Assembly: GCA_026193675.1 (NCBI GenBank)
Contig: JAPHSO010000343.1
Span: 1-9,996 of the forward strand
Length of the DNA stretch: 9,996 nt
Reading direction: 5' to 3'
Source: Gammaproteobacteria bacterium
Lineage (GTDB): Bacteria; Pseudomonadota; Gammaproteobacteria; Thiohalomonadales; Thiohalomonadaceae
A program made the translations under genes and the position numbers. Below are positions 6,515-9,996 of this stretch, one piece after another. The notes under the pieces are model-generated. The model made no database searches and was not told the DNA's origin. It saw only the letters and a list, made by a program, of their open reading frames with translations. Position 1 is the first letter of the stretch; every line of letters starts with the position of its first letter.

Positions 6515-8065
6515 ATGAAAAATAAGACTGTTCACAAAATATTACTGCGCCAGTTAACGCCACTTCTAATAGCGATTGGCTGCGTATCTGGTTGCAGCTC
6601 TATTGAGACAAAAGAGAGCAACATTTCCGAGAAAGGGATCGCCCCACATAGTCTTGCCCGCTTTGATGCGAGTGATGAACTAAATGAGCTGATACAGCTC
6701 CCCCATCTGCAGGACTATATCGCCAAACAGCAAAAGAGCATCACCCCACTAATGGAGAGACAGGATGAGACTTCTGTAAAGAAGATCCTACGCTCTAAAC
6801 TAGCGTGTGATGCCATCATGCTCCTCACATCAAAGAAGATGTCCATTCCGACACTTTATAGCAGGCGACAAGATGGTCAATGCCAAAAGGTGAGCTGGAA
6901 AACAGGCGCAGCAAACTATTCGCTAGATTCTCAGTGTAACCGGCCCATCAGTTACGAACCCCCATCAAAAGATCGATTCTGTCAGGAGCTCCTTGGTGGA
7001 GAGGGCGCTCCCAAATTGGGAGATGCAGGTAGCTGGCAACCCAACGATACCCCGATTGGTGGAGACCCAACTCGCAAATGGACTCTCGACTACGGGAGCA
7101 GCCTCTATGTCACCGCCCTCCCTCTGAAGCACAATCAACGCCCATTTATGAAACGGGTACGTTATAAACAGGTGGGCCAGTGTCAGCTAGAGATGCGGAT
7201 CTATAAAAAAGATCCCACAGCTCAAGGGCTGAAGCCGATGTTGGCAATCCATGGCGGCAAATGGCGTTTTCGGGGGCTCGGTTTTGCAGGTCTTGAATCT
7301 GAGGTTTCCCATTTTACCGACCGGGGTTACATCGTCTTCGCCCCCTTCTACCGCCTCACCGGCAGCGCCTATGACCTGACCGACTGCGGCCATGCCGACT
7401 GGAAGAAAATTACCGCAGATGCAGAATCGGCTCTGGACTGGGTTAGAGATAATGGTGAAGCGGTTGGTGCCACTGCAAATGCCAAAGTGCTGGCTTTTGG
7501 CCAGTCGGCCGGAGCTCATCTCTCAGGCTGGCTGCTAAGCCACCGTCAGGATCAGATTGCGGCAGCGATGCTCTACTACCCACCAACCGATTTTGAAAAA
7601 TTTGTGGCCCAGGCTAAACCGGGTGGAGAGTACGCCAACTTTGAAAAAAGTCTGGACATACTGCGTCAATTTCTTGGAATGCAGCCGGGAGATCCCTATG
7701 ACCCTGAGGCGCTAAGACTTAACACCTTCACCCACTTTATAGACAGCAACTCACCACCAGTATTTGTACTACATGGTGACAAAGATGAGATTGTTCCAGC
7801 GGACCAGGCTCAGCAAATCTGCAACGCCTACAATCGATCCAGCAGGACCATTGAGAGCCGCGCCACCTCCTTCATAAACTATATTGATGCTGACAACTTC
7901 CAGTGTGGAACAGGGGGAACTTTGACCCGTATGCATGATGCAAACCATATGCTTGATCTACGCTGCTTTCCAACGCAACCCTGCCCAGCAGGTGGTTTTA
8001 TTGGTATTTGTGATGCACGAGAGGGGATGGCGAGAGGATACCAATGGCTTGAGGGACTCAATTGA
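6515..8065 (+). CDS. Alpha/beta-hydrolase (carboxylesterase-like) lipoprotein
   Basis: Predicted envelope lipoprotein of 516 residues with a hydrolase domain. The start at 6515 is preferred over an in-frame ATG at 6464 because AGGAA lies 7 bases upstream and a signal peptide follows at once: Lys/Arg-rich head, hydrophobic core (LTPLLIAIG), and lipobox VSGC with lipidated Cys27. Residues about 30-235 are not recognised. The hydrolase fold occupies about 240-516: oxyanion loop HGG (246-248), nucleophile elbow GQSAG with Ser331, acid candidate Asp424 in HGDKDEIVP, and His478 (DANHML) as catalytic base. The layout recalls the BD-FAE/esterase-lipase group; the substrate is unknown. Eleven further cysteines in the exported part suggest several disulfides. 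It stands alone between the divergent kinase and the downstream GTG-start gene. Confidence 0.85.
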   Translation: MKNKTVHKILLRQLTPLLIAIGCVSGCSSIETKESNISEKGIAPHSLARFDASDELNELIQLPHLQDYIAKQQKSITPLMERQDETSVKKILRSKLACDAIMLLTSKKMSIPTLYSRRQDGQCQKVSWKTGAANYSLDSQCNRPISYEPPSKDRFCQELLGGEGAPKLGDAGSWQPNDTPIGGDPTRKWTLDYGSSLYVTALPLKHNQRPFMKRVRYKQVGQCQLEMRIYKKDPTAQGLKPMLAIHGGKWRFRGLGFAGLESEVSHFTDRGYIVFAPFYRLTGSAYDLTDCGHADWKKITADAESALDWVRDNGEAVGATANAKVLAFGQSAGAHLSGWLLSHRQDQIAAAMLYYPPTDFEKFVAQAKPGGEYANFEKSLDILRQFLGMQPGDPYDPEALRLNTFTHFIDSNSPPVFVLHGDKDEIVPADQAQQICNAYNRSSRTIESRATSFINYIDADNFQCGTGGTLTRMHDANHMLDLRCFPTQPCPAGGFIGICDAREGMARGYQWLEGLN

Positions 8066-8141
8066 TCTCAATAACGGATAGACTCTCTTCACGGTGAGTA
8101 TTATGCTGGAACCCCCAGTCCAATCAGCATGAGGTTTTAAA
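8066..8141 (+). promoter_or_regulatory. Leader/promoter region of the small-gene and TRAP cluster
   Basis: A TATTAT hexamer (8099-8104) could be a -10, with TAGACT (8079-8084) as a -35 at a short 14-base distance, so the promoter is only tentative. An inverted repeat ATGCTG (8103-8108) / CAGCAT (8125-8130) ends directly before the GAGG Shine-Dalgarno (8131-8134), and an alternative smaller stem CTGG/CCAG lies inside it. Confidence 0.3.
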
Positions 8142-8387
8142 GTGCCATTCTCCCCAGAACAGTTAGATGAACTTGCCATTTTGGCCCTCTATAACCTGAC
8201 CACGACTCAGGAGGGGATCAAGGTACATAGCCACTCTGCAGAGCAGAGCGCCATTGATGCGGCAGTAAGACTCCACAAACGTGGATTTGTGACCCAGGAA
8301 GATGGGGGTTATCTCACCGAGCTGGGTAGAGAGGCTGCTGAGCATGCCCAGTCTCTACTCACTCTTCTTGAGTTCTCAGAGGCTTAA
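8142..8387 (+). CDS. TIGR02647-like small conserved protein
   Basis: Small 81-residue protein, function unknown. From memory it matches the gammaproteobacterial TIGR02647 family, whose members share the MPF-P-LDEL start, TTQEGIKVH (21-29), LHKRGFVTQEDGGYLTELG (44-62) and AAEHAQSLLTLL (65-76). The second half looks like a winged-helix-like segment, and some members have been labelled putative DNA-binding or regulatory proteins without proof. The start is GTG at 8142, backed by GAGG 7 bases upstream and by the conserved family N-terminus. The stop is 5 bases before the S4-protein gene, whose Shine-Dalgarno lies within its last codons, so the two are cotranscribed and probably translationally coupled. 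Confidence 0.8.
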   Translation: MPFSPEQLDELAILALYNLTTTQEGIKVHSHSAEQSAIDAAVRLHKRGFVTQEDGGYLTELGREAAEHAQSLLTLLEFSEA

Positions 8388-8392
8388 GTCAG

Positions 8393-8602
8393 ATGCAGGA
8401 GTTTGCGCTAGAGGGCCACGAATATATCGCCCTTAATGACCTGCTCAAAATAGAGGGACTCTGCGACAGTGGTGGCATGGCCAAAGCGGTTATTTCCGAA
8501 GGTCAGGTCACCGTTGATGGCAAGGTGGAGCTACGCAAACGCTGCAAGATACGCAGTAATCAGATTGTTGAGTTTTCAGGAAATAGAATTACTGTTAAGT
8601 AG
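8393..8602 (+). CDS. YbcJ-like S4-domain RNA-binding protein
   Basis: 69-residue stand-alone S4 domain, strongly resembling E. coli YbcJ: LNDLLKIEGLCDSGGMAKAV (14-33), EGQVTVDGKVELRKRCKI (36-53), then a short beta end FSGNRITVK. The RKRCKI patch is the basic RNA-binding face typical of this subfamily. RNA binding is inferred from family; the RNA target and role are unknown, with ribosome-related work a common suggestion. The ATG has AGAGG 10 bases upstream, inside the end of the preceding gene, and the stop is 2 bases before the next gene. Confidence 0.9.
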   Translation: MQEFALEGHEYIALNDLLKIEGLCDSGGMAKAVISEGQVTVDGKVELRKRCKIRSNQIVEFSGNRITVK

Positions 8603-8604
8603 TC

Positions 8605-9477
8605 ATGGCGAACCGTCCCGTCCCAGTTTCATCACTCCCCGCTATCTCTATTATTCTCCTATCACTATTGATAGGCGGTTGCGCATCGATGATGTCCGGA
8701 GGGCTCGCCAGCAGCCTCTCCAGCGCTATCGTCAATCAGGATGATCCGGAGCTGATTCGTGATGGCGCTCCCGCCTACCTGCTGTTGATTGAGGGGATGA
8801 TCCACGATGAACCTCAAAATAGTTCACTGCTGCAGGCCGGCGCCAATCTCTACACCCTCTATGCGGCCATCTTTGTCGATGACAGTGAACGGGCGGCAAG
8901 GATAGGGAACAAGGCTCGTAACTTTGCCAACCGAGCACTCTGTATTGAGGTGAGAGCAAGCTGTGGGTTAGAGAGCATTCCCATGGCGGAGCTCGACTCA
9001 CTGATTGACCAGATCAATATCGAAAATATTGATGCCCTCTATACCGGTGCTATGAGCTGGGCCCTGTGGGTGCAACAGCGTAGTGGTGACTGGAATGCCA
9101 TCGCTGAGATCCCAAAAGTGGAGGCGATGTTACAGCGAGTGGTTGTTCTCAATGAGAACTATCGCGGTGGTGAAGCCCACCTCTACCTTGGAATCCTGAA
9201 GAGTCTGTTACCACCGGCTCTGGGTGGTCGCCCTGCCGATGGCGAGCGTCACTTCAAACGTGCACTGGAGCTTTCAAAGGGAGAGAACCTTAATATCCAT
9301 GTCGAATATGCCAAACGCTATGCGCGTACCGTCTTTGACCGAAAACTTCACGATAGTCTGCTCACAACCGTGATCAATTCCGATCCGGTCGTGAATGGGT
9401 TAACCTTAAGCAATGTCCTGGCACAGCGTAGCGCCAAAAGCCTGCTTGCCGATTCCGATGACTATTTTCTGGAGTAA
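8605..9477 (+). CDS. TatT-type TRAP transporter-associated lipoprotein
   Basis: Predicted lipoprotein of 290 residues. The signal peptide has a hydrophobic core (AISIILLSLLIGG) and lipobox IGGC with lipidated Cys26. The mature part is helical with TPR-like spacing and the motifs AYLLLIEGMI (57-66), LLQAGANLYTLYA (75-87), SERAARIGNKARNFANRAL (94-112), AHLYLGILKSLLPPALGGRP (191-210) and ERHFKRALELS (214-224), typical of the TRAP transporter TatT component family first studied in Treponema pallidum (Tp0956). There TatT forms a trimer with pores that associates with the periplasmic solute-binding protein. The DctP-type gene directly follows after 3 bases, fitting that model. The ribosome site is poor (TTAAG), so translation may depend on coupling to the upstream S4 gene. 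Ligand unknown. Confidence 0.88.
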   Translation: MANRPVPVSSLPAISIILLSLLIGGCASMMSGGLASSLSSAIVNQDDPELIRDGAPAYLLLIEGMIHDEPQNSSLLQAGANLYTLYAAIFVDDSERAARIGNKARNFANRALCIEVRASCGLESIPMAELDSLIDQINIENIDALYTGAMSWALWVQQRSGDWNAIAEIPKVEAMLQRVVVLNENYRGGEAHLYLGILKSLLPPALGGRPADGERHFKRALELSKGENLNIHVEYAKRYARTVFDRKLHDSLLTTVINSDPVVNGLTLSNVLAQRSAKSLLADSDDYFLE

Positions 9478-9483
9478 CCGTTG
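9471..9483 (+). promoter_or_regulatory. Ribosome binding site fixing a TTG start
   Basis: GGAG at 9471-9474, within the end of the TatT gene, is 6 bases before TTG at 9481. The frame is closed by the TAA at 9475-9477, and no ATG or GTG occurs before the mature domain, so TTG is the only start that keeps the whole signal peptide. Confidence 0.75.
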
Positions 9484-9996
9484 AACCTCTCTCTCCCCCC
9501 CCTGCTGCGTCGCGCCCTACTGTTAGCGACAATCACAACGCTCTGGCTGCCACTTCAGGCTGGGGCCGTCACCTTTAAGATTGCAACGATTGCTCCCGAT
9601 GGCACCAGCTGGATGACCCAGATGCGCAAAGGGGCTGAAGAGGTCAAAAAGCAGACCGCTGGGCGCGTCAAATTCCGCTTCTATCCCGGCGGCATTATGG
9701 GAAATGACAAAAGTGTTCTAAGAAAGATTAAAGTGGGACAACTCCATGGCGGGGCTCTGACCGGAGGTGGCCTCAGTGACATCTATCCCGACTCACAGAT
9801 CTACTCCCTGCCATTTGAGTTTAAAACGCTGCAAGAGGTCGACTATGTGCGTAGCAAAATGGATCAACAGATCCTTGATGGTCTGAGCGAGCAGGGATTT
9901 ATCAGCTTTGGAATCAGTGAGGGTGGTTTTGCCTACACTATGTCTAAACAGCCGGTACACGGCGTTGATGATCTCGTTGTCGGCAAGGTTTGGCTC
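9481..9996 (+). CDS. DctP-family TRAP transporter solute-binding protein (partial, 3' end outside window)
   Basis: Periplasmic substrate-binding subunit of a TRAP transporter; it delivers a solute to a sodium- or proton-driven DctQM membrane pair. The first 172 codons are present, about half of the usual 320-340. A TTG start (GGAG 6 bases upstream) gives a cleavable signal peptide with an Arg-Arg head, a hydrophobic core (ALLLATITTLWLPL) and a likely cut after QAGA29. The mature protein opens with the DctP pattern VTFKIATIAPDGTSW, then FYPGGIMGND (74-83), GQLHGGALTGGGLS (90-103) and YSLPFEF (111-117). Around 146-155 it reads EGGFAYTMSK, where many C4-dicarboxylate DctP proteins carry the ligand-binding arginine (G-F-R); Ala is seen here, hinting at a different ligand. 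Pairing with TatT points to a TPR-associated TRAP system; dctQ/dctM should follow downstream. Confidence 0.9.
   Translation, partial: MNLSLPPLLRRALLLATITTLWLPLQAGAVTFKIATIAPDGTSWMTQMRKGAEEVKKQTAGRVKFRFYPGGIMGNDKSVLRKIKVGQLHGGALTGGGLSDIYPDSQIYSLPFEFKTLQEVDYVRSKMDQQILDGLSEQGFISFGISEGGFAYTMSKQPVHGVDDLVVGKVWL

Noticed and set aside
7187..7519. 110-codon minus-strand frame inside the hydrolase lipoprotein gene
   Set aside because: It is antisense to the oxyanion and nucleophile motifs of a convincing gene; a shadow frame.
1..9996. Search for a CRISPR array, tRNA or rRNA genes, insertion sequences, toxin-antitoxin or phage genes
   Set aside because: No regularly spaced repeats, no tRNA-like cloverleaf and no transposase or phage motifs were seen; nearly all DNA is covered by conserved genes.

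Overview
The window looks like ordinary chromosomal housekeeping DNA from a gammaproteobacterium. The clues are the block suhB / trmJ-cysE-iscR-cysteine desulfurase, a YbcJ-type S4 protein, a protein resembling the gammaproteobacterial TIGR02647 family, and protein sequences close to Escherichia coli SuhB, TrmJ and IscR. Base composition is moderate. A chemolithotrophic or sulfur-oxidising lineage is possible but is only a guess. I see no tRNA, rRNA, CRISPR array, insertion sequence, phage gene or broken gene, and no gene-free stretch longer than about 110 bases.

Region 1 (1-2974, minus strand) reads trmJ, cysE, iscR, then a cysteine desulfurase that leaves the window at base 1. It combines tRNA 2'-O-methylation, the serine-activating step of cysteine synthesis, the Fe-S-sensing regulator IscR, and sulfur release from cysteine. 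Cysteine supply and cysteine use for Fe-S clusters are thus side by side. A strong sigma70-type promoter overlapped by an IscR-box-like sequence lies between cysE and iscR, so iscR can autoregulate. The desulfurase has NifS-type motifs rather than those of housekeeping IscS.

Region 2 (2975-4750, plus strand) starts at a divergent intergenic region and carries suhB (inositol monophosphatase family, also known for rRNA antitermination) followed by a CvfB/YitL-type S1 RNA-binding protein, probably one operon.

Region 3 (4808-8065) has a minus-strand membrane histidine kinase with an N-terminal MHYT sensor and no partner response regulator in view. It is divergent from a plus-strand cysteine-rich lipoprotein with a complete alpha/beta-hydrolase catalytic triad.

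Region 4 (8142-9996, plus strand) is a tightly packed set: a TIGR02647-like small protein (GTG start), a YbcJ-like S4 RNA-binding protein, a TatT-type lipoprotein, and the first 172 codons of a DctP-family TRAP solute-binding protein (TTG start). The last two suggest a TPR-associated TRAP transporter whose membrane subunits should lie past base 9996.

I found no clear evidence for a wholly new system. The least explained items are the hydrolase lipoprotein, the orphan MHYT kinase, the NifS-type paralogue next to iscR, and the pairing of small housekeeping genes with a TatT/DctP transporter.
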